Made by a program: the position numbers and the translations under genes
NCBI GenBank assembly: GCA_016718275.1
Contig: JADKEA010000019.1
Location: 611,313 to 675,312, forward strand
Direction of reading: 5' to 3'
Origin: Candidatus Villigracilis affinis
GTDB taxonomy: Bacteria > Chloroflexota > Anaerolineae > Anaerolineales > Villigracilaceae
Length of the DNA: 64,000 bases
Notes under the pieces: model-generated
What the model was told of the DNA's origin: nothing
Seen by the model: the letters and a program-made list of their open reading frames with translations, nothing else
Database searches by the model: none
Shown: positions 51,649 through 62,632 of the stretch, in pieces
How the letters are laid out: each line of letters opens with the position of its first letter
Position numbering within the stretch: position 1 is the first letter of the stretch

Positions 51649-52700
51649 ATGGAAAATGATATTGATTTCGAAGGCTACACCTGTCCTGTTCCCGTTCAAC
51701 CGCGGGATACAGTAGTGCTGGGACATGGCTCCGGCGGAAAGTTAAGTCACGACCTGATCAACCGACTCTTTCTGCCTGATCTTGGAAGGCTGCGCCTCGC
51801 GCACTGGACGATGCGGCTGTGTTGAATATCAACGGGCAGCGGCTGGCGCTGACGACGGATTCGCATGTCGTTTCACCGTTGTTCTTCCCCGGCGGTGATA
51901 TTGGCAGGCTGGCGGTCTGCGGCACGGTCAATGATCTGGCGATGGTGGGTGCAAAGCCCATCGCACTCACCTGCGGATTTGTGGTCGAGGAAGGTTTGTC
52001 GTTCGAGATTCTGCAGCGGGTGGTCAAATCCATGCGCGAGTCGGCGGCAGAGGCGGGGGTATATATTGCCGCAGGCGATACAAAGGTCGTGCAAAAAGGC
52101 GGCGCGGATAAGCTCTTCATCAACACTTCAGGGGTGGGTTCTGTGGAGGCGGGGTAAATATCTCTGGCACGAATGCGCAAATTGGAGATGTTGTCATTAT
52201 TTCTGGGGCGATGCGCGATCCTGGGGTGGCGGTTTTATCGGCCCGCGAGAATCTTGAATTTGAGACCGACCTGCAATCGGATGTTGCGCCATTGAATCAT
52301 TTGGTCGAGGCGATGATGGGTGCGGGTGCAATTCACGTATTGCGTGACCCCACCCGCGGCGGAGTAGCTACCACGTTGAACGAAATCGCTTCGCAATCGA
52401 AAGTGGGAATCGAATTGCTGGAAACGACTCTACCCGTCAAACCGCAGGTGCGGGCGGCTTGTGAAATGCTCGGCTTTGACCCGTTGAATATTGCCAACGA
52501 AGGCAAACTGCTGGCCATTGTCAAAGCAGAGGATGCAGAAAAAATTCTCAATGTGATGAAGAAGACGAAATACGGTGAAGAGGCTTGCATCATCGGGAAG
52601 GTGATCGAAACAAAAAATCCGCAAGTGAGATTGCGGACTGCCATCGGGGTACTCGATTGATCGATATGCTGCCAGGCGAAATGCAAGGAGGATCTGTTAG
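51649..52700 (+). pseudogene. hypE: Dehydratase HypE, several frameshifts
   Basis: Reads VLGHGSGGKLSHDLINRLF, break near 51800, DDAAVLNINGQRLALTTD, FPGGDIGRLAVCGTVNDLAM, break in a G-run near 52151-52154, and VLRDPTRGGVATTLNE. The visible frame stops at 52658-52660 without the C-terminal cysteine that HypE must carry. Shifting frame there recovers IDMLPGEMQ and, after another shift near 52686, a terminal RRIC and stop at 52698-52700, close to the family's PRIC. HypE dehydrates the carbamoylated cysteine to a thiocyanate, the source of the cyanide ligands. Confidence 0.88.
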
Positions 52701-52704
52701 CGGA

Positions 52705-53037
52705 TTATTCTCCGTCAGGTGGTGAGCAGGATAAGCCGAGGCCTAGAAAAAGCGGGACGAAGCCGCCCAGCATCCACGGTCCGAGGTGAAGCGGGTAGTT
52801 GTTGCCAGAGTCAAAGCCCAATGGATAGAGTCCCAGTGAGAGAGCAAATCCAAGCGCGGAGATGACAATTCCCCAACGCAGCAAACCTTTTTTGCCAGAG
52901 GTGCTTTCGGGGCGGGTCAATCCCTTTTCGGCGAGGGCGATGGTTTCCTTGTAATTCATGTACCGTATGAAGGCGAGAAAACCGAAGATAATGGCGAGGG
53001 CGCCGACAACACCGAGGCAGGGAATGAGATCGTTCAT
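52705..53037 (-). CDS. Small membrane protein, two or three helices
   Basis: 110 residues. TM helices: VVGALAIIFGFLAFI near 10-25, LLRWGIVISALGFALSLGLY near 52-72 and GPWMLGGFVPLFLGLGLS near 86-104. A short cytoplasmic loop has KETIALAEKGL, common in DUF6249-like small membrane proteins often beside DUF4097 genes. AAAGGAC precedes the ATG. Same strand as and 54 bp downstream of the DUF4097 gene. Confidence 0.68.
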   Translation of the reverse strand: MNDLIPCLGVVGALAIIFGFLAFIRYMNYKETIALAEKGLTRPESTSGKKGLLRWGIVISALGFALSLGLYPLGFDSGNNYPLHLGPWMLGGFVPLFLGLGLSCSPPDGE

Positions 53038-53091
53038 GAAAAGTCCTTTAGAAAAAGTCAGGGACTGGAGATTTCTCCAGTCCCTTTTATT

Positions 53092-54397
53092 TTACTTGAT
53101 GGCAGTGATGTTGATGCCGCCGCTGCTGGTGTTGACGATGAGTTCTTCACCGCCGCCGTTGATGCTGCCTGCAATTTGATCTTCTTCCGAACTGGAGCTT
53201 TCGGTCAATGTGACGGTGATCGGAAGGTCAGACCTGATTTTTCCAAAGTCGGTCTTGAGATCCACATCAAGTTTTGCGTCTGTGGGCAGGGCAAGGTCAA
53301 TATTACCGAAATCTGATTTGACGTTATGCGGGCCTGCGCCGAGCGAGCCGCTGAACTCAATATTGCCACTGTTCGTTTTGATGTCTAATGTGACGGACTT
53401 TGCATTGGTGATTTCGATATTTCCGAAATCGGTATAGGCTTTGAGCTTGCCTTTCGCACCATCGACGGTGATCGCGCCGCTGTTGGTGTGCAGATCATAA
53501 GAGCCAGCCATTGCCTGGGTCAATTCGATGTCACCAAAATCATTTTGGATATTCGATTCCTTCGTTGTGTTAAGCTTGGTAAGGTTGATCTTGCCCGCTA
53601 CTGGTATCCAACGTGAGACTTGCCGCAGAACCATTTTCGTAGACCGTGTTGCCAAAGTCGGTCTTGATGTAGGCATCTCCGCAGCGCGGATATTGGTGAA
53701 CGTCACGACACCGCTGTTCGATGTGGCACTGACATCCTTGGCTTTGATCTTTTCCAACGTGATGTCTCCGAAATCAGTTTTGATCTCTACATTCTTGTCG
53801 CCAGCATCTACAGCCTCAACATTGATCTCACTGCTGTTACTTTCAATTGCCAATTCGCCTTCAATGTTTTTTGCTGTTACATTTCCAAAGTCATTGGTGA
53901 GGTCTACTGCACCCTGAATATCCTGTACATCAACTGAACCGAAATTGGTGTCAACGTTTACAGCGGTTTCAGTCGGGACGGTGACGATGAAATCCACGGT
54001 GTTATTGTTGTTGAAGTTCATCGAATCGGGTATTTCATATTTGATGGTGATTGCATTGCCGTTCTGTTCGATGGCGTGCTTGATGGTCTTCACTTCCTCG
54101 TCTGCGCGGGATTGTGTGAGTCATAAGCGGTCTTAACCACTTTGACTTCCACGGTTTTCACATCCCCACCTGTGACGGTGACATCGCCTGCTTCATCAGA
54201 GACCGTCAGGTGAGGGGCTTATCCGCATCCACTTTTAGGGTCTTGCTTTCTTCCACTACGGAGGAAACATTATTTCGATCAAATGGGCTGTTGGTCGGGA
54301 AGCCGCCATTAACAGTGAAGAATATCACCGCGCCGATGCCAGTCAGCACGAATAACAGTGCTAAAACTAATAATGTAATTACGATGGGTCTTTTCAT
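53092..54397 (-). pseudogene. Membrane-anchored DUF4097-type beta-helix protein, frameshifted
   Basis: The N-terminus from 54397 (MKRPIVITLLVLALLFVL, one TM or signal anchor) breaks near 54214 and again near 54118, between VSDEAGDVTVTGGDV and EEVKTIKHAIEQ. The remainder is a regular repeat of about 20 residues with TDFGNIEIT / TNSGAITVDG pattern, a right-handed beta-helix as in DUF4097 proteins. A compensated frameshift pair scrambles about 25 residues near 53600-53680. Such proteins are probably envelope sensors or scaffolds near ECF sigma systems; one lies 270 bp away divergently. Confidence 0.78.
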
Positions 54398-54665
54398 TTT
54401 TTCTCCTTATTTGCAAAGTACGCAGGATTAAGTAAACTTGAAAATTGAGTTTTGGCTTGCGAAGCCATTGAAAGTTTCCTTTTTGAAAGACAAGCGGTAT
54501 TATGTTTCTCACTACGTTTGACAGACGTTCGTGAAAAAGTTTCAAATTCGTTTTAACCACGAAGGTGGAAGGTACACAAAGGAAAACCAAGTTTTTATTC
54601 ATCCTTCATAATTCATCCTTGTTCTTCTGAAACTTTTTTCCAAATTCTCTGTCTAACCTACAGAT

Positions 54666-55228
54666 ATGGCTGATTCAGAGCAGATCCTCATCCAGAAGGC
54701 ACAAAAAGGCGACCCCGATGCCTTTGCCGCCCTGGTAAATGAGCACCAACGATACGTCTATAACCTTGCCTTGCGCGTCGTCAAAGATGAAAATGAGGCG
54801 CTCGACCTGGCACAGGAAACTTTTGTGCGTGCATGGACGGCACTTCCCAATTTCAGGACAGTCGCAATTCCGCACCTGGCTGTATCGCATCGTCACGAAT
54901 CTTTGCTACAACCGTTTGCCCAATCTGCGCCGTTCGCTCAACGACCTCGGCGATGATGTGATGGAAGACATCCCCGAACCGAATTTCGACAACCCCGCCA
55001 GCGAATTTGAATCAAATGAAACACGCCAGCATTTACAGGAAGCGATTGGATTGCTTGACTCGAATTACCAACTACTGATCAACCTCAGATATCAAAATGA
55101 ACTTTCCTACGACGAGATCGCGTCGACTTAATCTGCCGCTTGATATCGTTAAAACGGGCATTTTCCGCGCGAAGGAACAATCGCGAAAACACTTCGCCCA
55201 CCTGGAGGAATCATGGATCCCCGCCTAA
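54666..55228 (+). pseudogene. ECF-type RNA polymerase sigma factor, frameshifted
   Basis: Region 2: LIQKAQKGDPDAFAALV, ALDLAQETFVRAWTAL; one base lost near 54850-54860 before FRTWLYRIVTNLCYNRL. Region 4: LLDSNYQLLINLRYQNELSY, break near 55130 (restored STLNLPLDIVKTGIFRAKEQ) and HLEES to a stop at 55226-55228. Total about 187 residues, normal for ECF sigma factors that direct RNAP to envelope-stress promoters. It overlaps the next gene's start by 16 bp. Confidence 0.82.
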
Positions 55229-55603
55229 CCCCTCAACAACAAGAGGATGCGCTCATCGAAGACGCACTCCAAACCTATCCACTTGCGCCCATGCCGCGCG
55301 ATATCACCGCCAGTGTCATGGCCCGCATTCAGGCTTCCCGCCCGCGCTGCGCCCAAGGTTCCAGGTCACATGGAATGATTTTGCCATTGCCTCACCATCA
55401 CTCTTGCGTGGTCGCGCCATTCTTCACCGCGCAAACCTCCCGCCGATCACGCTGGCAAAGATCCGCATTCAGGGTATTCTTTGCATCAGGATATTCTTGT
55501 AAACATGCGCTGGTTGATTCCCGCCGTGCTATTTGGTGCCGGCCGCATTTTTCGCCGCCTTACAATTCCTACCCTCATTCAAATGACCTCAAACCGCCGA
55601 TAA
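55213..55603 (+). pseudogene. Small membrane protein paired with the ECF sigma factor, frameshifted
   Basis: Start MDPRLTPQQQEDALIEDAL and PMPRDITASVMARIQ, then frames alternate. Pieces PRFQVTWNDFAIA, PPITLAKIRIQG, MRWLIPAVLFGA and LTIPTLIQMTSNRR complete a protein of about 130 residues with two membrane helices. Position and overlap with the sigma gene suggest an anti-sigma-like partner, although no zinc HxxxCxxC motif is seen. Confidence 0.6.
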
Positions 55604-55624
55604 GTACACGGATTTTCATCACCA

Positions 55625-55661
55625 CACATCCCGCTGACCATGACATGTCGGCGGGGATGTG
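55625..55661 (+). terminator. Intrinsic terminator after the sigma-factor pair
   Basis: CACATCCCGCTGA (from 55625) pairs with GGCGGGGATGTG (to 55661) with a small bulge, followed by CTTTTTAT. Confidence 0.7.
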
Positions 55662-55710
55662 CTTTTTATAACTATAATATCCTTCACTTGCATATGACCT
55701 CGTTCCTGCC

Positions 55711-58180
55711 ATGATCCCCACCAAGATCAATATCCCCGCCCGCGTGTGGACGTGGTCATGCGTCCGCGTATTTTCCACATCCTCGATGAAGGCTGGGATG
55801 CTCCCACAGCGTTGACCCGATCTCCGCCCCCCGCTGGCCCTGGCAAGACCACCCCTGCTTGTCAACTGGTTGCAAAACAGAGACCGTAAAGCGGCCTGGT
55901 TTTCCCCCGAGATGGGGATGACCTATTTCCGCGTTTTATTTCGTATTTTATCGCCTCGCTTCAATCGTTGGACCCTTCGCTAGGGAGGTCCACGGCGAAG
56001 CCTCACAGGCGGTGATGGACAAACTCCGCAAAGTGAAGCGATCATTGCCAGCCTGTTGAAAGACCTCGCGGCGATTCAACATCCCATCGCGCTGGTGTTG
56101 GAAGATTATCACTTCATCAAATCCGCCGAGATTCACCGCTTCAGCCGAAATCGCTGAACATACCCAACCGTATCTGGCGTTCATCACTACTCGCAGTGAC
56201 CCGCCCCTGCCGCTGGCGAGATGGCGGGTGCGCCATCAGCTCGTCGAGATTCGTTCCAGCGATTTGCAATTTACGGCACAGGAGGCGGGTGAATTTCTAC
56301 ACCGCGTGATGAAGATCGACCTGCCTTCCGCCGAATTAGAAACCCTCCCAAAAGCAGACAGAGGGCTGGGCGGCTGGTTTGACAACTGGCGGCCCTATCC
56401 ATGCGCAACCGAAAACAGCCAAGCGCGGACTGGTCATGGGGGAGTCCGCGAGTGGTTTCGTTTTCATCACCTGTTCGCAGATTTTCTTTACAAACAAGTA
56501 CTGACAAAATATCCTGCGGAAAGAATCCGGACCTTGCATCAACGTGCCGCTCGCTGGCTGGCAGAGCAGAGATATGTGACCGAAGCCATCGAACACGCCC
56601 CGCTGCGCAGGACTATGAATTTGCCGCAGCGCTGATCGCCCTCAATCACAGGAATGGATGCGCCGCGGCGAAGTTGCCACCATCCTTCAAAAGATGAAAC
56701 AATTGCCCGATGAGATCGTCCGCAAAAAGCGCGGGACTTTGCATTTGGTATGGCTGGGTGTATTCGCTTGGTGATCTGCCGCAACTGGCCGATCTATGGT
56801 CAGACCGCGCTGAGGCGGTCCTTTCACCTGATCTACAAACCGTCATGACCGACCCTGTAAAATTCGGCCCTGAACTTTGCAACGCATATGCACAGATCCT
56901 GGCGATCTGCGCAACAACTGCACGGCATCAACGCGATTATCAGACCTCAGTGAAACTTGGTAGAACAGGCTTTGAAGATCGTGCCTGATGGCAACTTTCA
57001 TTTGCTGACGATCGTATCGGCGGGGCTGTCCACTTCGCTGATCGAGGTGGGGGATTATGCACAGGCAGATCCCAACAAGCTCCACGCGGCACATGGCCTA
57101 TCAAACAGGGCATGCCTTTCATCGCGTTTTCCATGCTGATGAATGAGTCAACGCTTGCCATGCTGCGCGGACAACTGCATAAAGTGTACGAAGTTCCACA
57201 GAGGCCCTGCACCTCACGGAAACCGAATCCATGCAGCATCTCGCGTTTATTCCGCATGGGTATCTTGGGTGGGTGAATTTTCTTTGGAACAAACTGCCTG
57301 AGGCGCGGCAGCATACTGCGTTGGGCAACTACAATCCAAATTTCAAAGAATACCCGACGAGCAGCATCATGGCGTATCTTTAACCTGGCCATGCTGTATC
57401 AGGCCGAGGGTGAATTTTCACAGGTGCAGGATGCTCTTGAGAAGGCGCGCCGTTTTGCGCACAAATATCATTTAGCCGATCTGCATGAGCGAGCGAAAGG
57501 TTTGCAGGCGCTGTACCAGTTGTCGGCGGGGAAGATCGAAGCGGTGGCACGTTGGGCAAAATCCAGCGGCTGGGATTCTTCGATCCCGTTCGGTCAGGTC
57601 CGCTTTTTTAATGATTTAATCATTTTATGCATCCTGCCGATATCGAATCGCATTGGCGAAGCCGACCGAATATCAAAGGCGGGCGCGTTGCTTGAATGGC
57701 GGTTGGACGATGCCGAATCGCAAAATCGGATGGGCGTGATTCTGAAGTGCGTTTTGTTGCAGGTTTGTTTGCATCAGGCGCAGGGAGAGAGCGAGGCGGC
57801 GCTGGCGGCGTTGGTTCAGGCGTTGGCGCTGGCTGAGTCTGAAACTTTCATTCGCCCATTTCTTGATGCGGGGAAGAGATCGAAGCCTTGCTGCGACATG
57901 TGCCGCGTTCGCATCCCACGCGCGCGTTTGCACAAACCATCTTTGCCAATGGCCCAACCCAGAAAACACAACGAGCGCATGTGTTGATCGAGCCGCTCAA
58001 CGAACAGGAACTTGGAATCTTGCGGCTGATAGCGCAGGGATTTTCAATCCTGAGATCGCGCAGAAGCGTTCGCTGGCGGTCAGCACTGTGCGCTGGTATG
58101 TCAAACATATTTATCGAAAACTTGGGGTGCATAATCGCACACAGGCTGCGGCGCAGGCGCGTGAGATGAGACTTCTAATT
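55711..58180 (+). pseudogene. MalT-like LuxR-family ATPase regulator (LAL), many frameshifts
   Basis: Pieces in the right order across frames: MIPTKINIPAR start at 55711; P-loop region APAGxGKTT near 55830; LLVNWLQNRDRKAAWFSPE; IQHPIALVLEDYHFIKS; FFLWRxHHLFADFLYKQVL-like text near 56450 (FRFHHLFADFLYKQVL); TPR-like helices to about 57850. The C-terminal LuxR HTH follows (LNEQELGILRLIAQG, SLAVSTVRWYVKHIYRKLG, NRTQAAAQAREM). Expected length about 820-850 residues. At least eight indels are needed. End is approximate because the native stop is unclear. Probably an activator of the hydrolase and GH43-like lipoprotein genes downstream. Confidence 0.75.
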
Positions 58181-58231
58181 GGATTTCCAATTGAGGGCGA
58201 CTTTTTGAAGATGCGCCGATATATTGGGAAT

Positions 58232-59792
58232 ATGCGCATCTTATCCTTGACCTTTGTCCTGCTCTGTCTTCTGACGGCTTGTACAAGCCCGACTGCGATT
58301 CCCACACCCATTCCAAGCCCAACCGCCACGCCCCAGCCATTGACGGGGAGTGGATCGGCACTGCCGCGAAGCCCGATGGCTCCACTGCATCGGTCATCTT
58401 GAATTTTGATGAGGTCTCTCCCGAGTTAACCATCGAACCGTTAATCCGCAAATGGAAACTGGCATTGAAACAGGAGGGCGAAAGGATCAGTCTTTCAACT
58501 GAGGGCCGTACCCTCGACCCGTTCAAGAAGATCGAATTCAGCGGCACGGCGGAAAACGGGAGCATCACTGGCAATATCACCTGGGATGGACATGCAAGCC
58601 AGACCTATTTCATTCAACTCGATCTCTGTGACAGAGGAAATTCTTGCCGAATACGAAGGTGTCTATCGTTTTGATCTGGGGCGGGCTTTGAGCATCATCG
58701 TCAGCCCTGAATTCTCATCCAGCGGACTTGAATACTTTGGCAGATCACTGATGATGACGGATTTCGAAACGGCGACCTGCGCAGTTTGTATGCGTTGGAC
58801 GATCCCACTTTTGTGGTTGGAGTGCAGCGCGTGGTGGGTGCTCCTTTGATGGAAGAATCCAATCTACGAAAGACGAGCAGGGGAATATTGAAGGCTTGAT
58901 GTGGTGGGAAACCCCGAATGACATTCTTTCTTCGCCTGTGCCTTCCGGAGTATGCGGCGCGAGTCCCACTTGTGATTGATGATGGCGTCAGCTACCCCCA
59001 GCGCAGATGGAACGAAACCGGTGGGACGGTTCACCCTGCCCGTATCGGCGGGTCCGCATGCAGCGTTTGTGATGCCGCATGGTTCCGAAGCGGGGACACG
59101 CGATAACTTCGGCGCGAAAGTAACGGCGCATTATTTTCTCAGCCGCGAATCGCCACTTTGAATTATGACAAGCGCGGCGTGGGCGATCCTGAGGATCTAT
59201 CATGAAAGCGCCGATGCTGCAAATTTGAGAAATCTGGCAGCGGATGCAAATGCCGGGGTCGAGTATCTGCTTACCCGTCCAGAAACAGATGCGCAGCGAA
59301 TCGGTTTGATCGGTGGGGAGTCAGGCAGGTTGGTTGATTCCGATCGCTGTAGCTGAATCCGAACATGTTCTTTTTTGTAATTATTTCAAGTCCTGTGGCA
59401 TCCACGTTACAGGAAAACATATTTAGTAACTACACCAATGACGGCGAATCGTCGGAGAATTATGACGATGAGGAGATCACCCGCAAGCTGCGTAGTTTGG
59501 CTTCGGCGGTGGGAACCTGATCCCGTACCTTACCGAATTGACACAACCCGGCCTTTGGTTATGGGGCGGTGTGGATAAAAGTGTGCCTGTCACGTTTAGT
59601 AGGGAAAATTTGCAAGTTCTAATCGATGGCGGTAAGGATAATTTCGAATATCAAGTTTTCCCGAGTTCCGATCATGGTTTGAACGTCACTCCCAATGGGC
59701 TCTTCTCGGAAATGCCTTATTCACCCGGGGCTGGCGTTATACGGTCCGCTGACGGAATGGTTCGCAAAAATAACATCTCGGCAAAGGAATAA
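58232..59792 (+). pseudogene. Secreted alpha/beta-hydrolase lipoprotein, frameshifted
   Basis: Lipoprotein signal MRILSLTFVLLCLLTAC from 58232, a Pro/Thr linker, then an N-terminal lipocalin-like region (EWIGTAAKPDGSTASVILN, FSGTAENGSITGNITWDG). The hydrolase part has FVMPHGSEAGTRDNFG, YDKRGVGDPE and a nucleophile elbow readable as GGSQAGW near 59310-59332 after removing one G. It ends with a SSDHGLN catalytic-histidine region. At least five frame changes. This architecture fits CocE/NonD- or YfhR-like esterases. Likely anchored outside the cell, acting on esters. Confidence 0.7.
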
Positions 59793-59796
59793 ATTG

Positions 59797-60885
59797 ATGA
59801 AAAAATTTATTGTGCTTTTCTGGCTCTCACACTGATCGCCCGTGCCGCTCCCGCTACGGAAGCGATTCCCGACGGAAGAACCCACGCCGCCGCCCGCAAC
59901 GGTCACTGCAATTCCCCAACCGCAACTGCGGAGCCGCAATCGTTTTTCAAAGTGTTTGGAGAGGAACCCTATCGTTTCCAAAGGTGAGTCGGCACCTGGG
60001 ATGACCGCTACACCGACCCCAGCGCTGTGGTCTTTTATGATGGCGTCTTTCATATGTTCCGCAATGGCTTCCGCGGATATCCTGCTGAATCGCAAGTGGG
60101 CTATGTCACCTCAACAGATGGTTACACTTGGACGAAGCAGGGTGCTGACCCCGTATTCCTGACAAAAGACGTGCCTTATGCCAAGGTGGCGATGTTCGCA
60201 TCCAGCGCTGGTTGAAGACGATGGCACCTGGGTGCTGTATTTTTACACCGTTGATCTGATGAACTTTCCCGCCGATGGCGTGATCGGTCGGGCAACCGCT
60301 CCCGGTCCCAACGGTCCGTGGGTGCCCGACGCCGAGCCTGTGCTCAGGCCGGGGTCTGCACGTGAGTGGGATTCGAGAAGTGTGATCGCGCCGCACGTCA
60401 TCAAGACTGAGGACGGCTACAGGATGTACTACAGCGGAACGGATGGAATGGGTGGATCACAAATTGGTATGGCCACCTCCAGCGATGGAATTCAATGGAC
60501 GAAATACAACGACCCCGCCACCACGGAGGTTAAGTATCAGGAGAGCGACCCCGTGCTTTTACTCGGTGAAAAAGACAGTTGGGAATCAGATCAGGTGCAT
60601 CAACCACGTGTCTTTTCAAATGGAGAGGGATGGGTGATGATCTATCGAGGGTCGAACAAAAATAAAGCCAACATGGGGCTGGGCATTGCCAGCAGCGATG
60701 ATGGCATTCACTGGAGCAAGTCCGCACTTAATCCCCGTCTTTTGCCCACCGAGATCAAAGGCGCGTATCAATTCTGGTTTCACAATGCGCTGCTTGTAGA
60801 CGACACCTTTTTCGTTTTCATCGAAGGCGATATCAATCAGCGGACACAAATTTATCTAGCGACACGTGAAGGCAGGATGCCGTAA
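59797..60885 (+). pseudogene. GH43/GH32-like five-bladed propeller lipoprotein, frameshifted near the N-terminus
   Basis: MKKFIVLFLALTLIA-like lipoprotein signal and a Pro-rich linker, with frame changes near 59820, 59930-59985 and 60203. The catalytic body is clean: WDDRYTDPSAVVFYDG with the GH43-type early Asp, GYVTSTDGYTWTKQG, RSVIAPHVIKTEDGYRMYYS, GMATSSDGIQW and QPRVFSNGEGWVM, regular blade repeats of a beta-propeller. GH43 and related families cleave arabinosides, xylosides or beta-mannosides. It starts 4 bp after the esterase stop, so both lipoproteins are probably co-expressed. Confidence 0.7.
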
Positions 60886-60893
60886 GTGGAAAT

Positions 60894-60928
60894 GACAGTG
60901 GACGGTAGATGGTCTACCGTCCACTGTC
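60894..60928. repeat. Five-heptad perfect palindrome between convergent genes
   Basis: A 16-bp stem beginning GACAGTGGACGGTAGA, with a 3-nt loop, 35 bp in total. It reads as five 7-mers whose second half complements the first. It lies between the GH43-like and thiolase stops (the thiolase stop codon overlaps its end) and may act as a terminator. Confidence 0.75.
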
Positions 60929-62086
60929 TAATCAAGTCTTTGCAAGATATGACTGACCGCCGTGGCGGCTGGCCCGCCGAGGGATTGATCAGCGCAGTGG
61001 TTGCGCCTGCGATCTGGTTCGCCTCTGCCTGACCTCTTAACGGATCGCCGCTTCGACAGCCTGATACACCCCGAAGCGCCGCCGGGGAAGCCGCGCGCTT
61101 TCATGCCGCCCATCGTGGCGCAGGGGATTTTCCTTTCAACCGAATCGAACCATCGGCGGCGAGTTTCCAGCCTTTGCCTTTGATGGCGATCCAACCGCTT
61201 CGAGCTGCAAGGCGGCATAAATGCTGAACATGTCGTGGTATTCGAAGAAGTTGATCTGACCGAGCACGATGCCCGCCTGCTTCATGGCTTTTGCCCGGAG
61301 AGTTGTGCGGGGTGTCAAAAATACAGCATGTCTTTTCTGTCGTGCAATGCCAGCGTGTCCGATGAGGCGGCGGAGCCAGCGATCTTTACGAGCCGACTCT
61401 TCCAATTGACGGAAGCAGGTCACGGCGAGTCAGAACGAGCGCGGCAGCGCCATCCGCATTAGAGCCATGTCGAACATGTTAAGCGGTTCGCTGACCATTT
61501 CTGCTTTGGCGTAGGTTTCGGGTTTGATGGCTTTGCGGAACATGGCATTTTTATTTGCGACGCCGTTCGCGTGCGCGGTGAGTGCGAAGCCCGCGAAACC
61601 ATCGGCGGGGACATCGTTCTCGTGCATGTAGCGTTTCATTAAAAGCGCGGCTTGTGAAGTGGGGGTCATGCCCTGCACGGCTTCAAAATCTGAATCGCTG
61701 GTGGTGGCGAGAGCTTCATCTACTTCGGCGCCGACCATGTCTGTAAATTTTTCAACACCGACGACGAGCGCCACATCCACCATACCGCTTGCAATGGCAA
61801 GATAGCCCTGACGAAGCGCCGCTCCGCCTGATGCGCCCGCCGCTTCGACAGTAACGGCTTCGATGCCGCCCAGCCCGGGCATAATCTGCAAGCAGCGCAC
61901 CGACATGCGCCTGATGCGAAAGATCTGGCGCGAGCATATTGCCTCACAAACAATGCCTGCGGCTTGAGTCCGCTCTGCATCTTGAATGGCGGCATGAATG
62001 GCATCATAGGCCGATCACGCAAACCGATCTCCCAATGTTCCCCAACTTCTGTTTGTCCAATTCCTTGCGATAACGACGTCTGTCAT
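60928..62086 (-). pseudogene. Thiolase/acetyl-CoA acetyltransferase (SCP2-type, mevalonate-complex style), frameshifted
   Basis: Start MTDVVIA at 62086, then EVGEHWEIGLRD-like text in shifted frames, LAPDLSHQAHVGALLADYA, LPGLGGIEAVTVEAAGASGG and AIASGMVDVALVVGVEKFTD. Further on are HANGVANKNAMFRKAI, FEYHDMFSIYAALQLEAVG and the C-terminal TMGGMKARGFPGGASG with the catalytic-site GHP-like region altered. About 385 residues when joined. The nucleophilic Cys expected in EAACASGG reads Gly here. It condenses two acetyl-CoA and in this subfamily works bound to HMG-CoA synthase via a DUF35 protein. Confidence 0.78.
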
Positions 62087-62104
62087 CTTTTTATGATTCC
62101 GTAT

Positions 62105-62600
62105 GTCAAAACCTGGATCACTTCCAAAATTGAAACCATGACTTGCTTTCGGTTTTGGTCTTGCCAGCCGTTTTTGCACTGCCGCCTGTGATGGTTCTGA
62201 CACTGGCTTTGTAATCTTTCAGAAAAATGCCAGTTGATGTTTACATAATCCACCTCCGCCTGGGCGAACCTTTATCCCAGTTTTGCGGTTTTTCGCCACG
62301 TTTTTTCGGGCGTGATGACCGCTTCTGTTTTTTCGTCAATGATCTTTTGCAACAGGCCAGTGTGGTAATTGATCCATTCTTCAACAGCCTGAGGTCATGC
62401 GCGCGCAGACTGCCCAATAATTGGTCGAACTCCTGCCCGCGCTGACTTGCTTTCCACTTTGAGCTTCTCGATCAATTCCTGCGCCTGCTTTGCCTGGGCG
62501 GGGTTTGGTTTTCCGTAACTAAGATAGTCAGAGCGGTCTCCTGCTTCGTATTCAGAATCTCGATCTTTTCTGGCGCAGGGTTTCAGCTGAATGGTTTCAG
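62105..62600 (-). pseudogene. Unrecognised protein, heavily frameshifted
   Basis: Coding-like text appears in alternating minus-strand frames: PGNHSAETLRQ or LPETIQLKPCARK, then NPAQAKQAQELIEKLKVES, EFDQLLGSLRAHDLRLLK, EWINYHTGLLQKIIDEKTEA, VITPEKTW, VDYVNINWHF and ITGGSAKTAGKTKTESKS. It is mostly helical with coiled-coil character. Both boundaries are approximate. It lies between the acetyl-xylan-esterase-like gene and the thiolase and may be in their operon. No family assigned. Confidence 0.4.
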
Positions 62601-62632
62601 GTAATATGTTTTTTTTTCTCCGTGTTCGAAAG

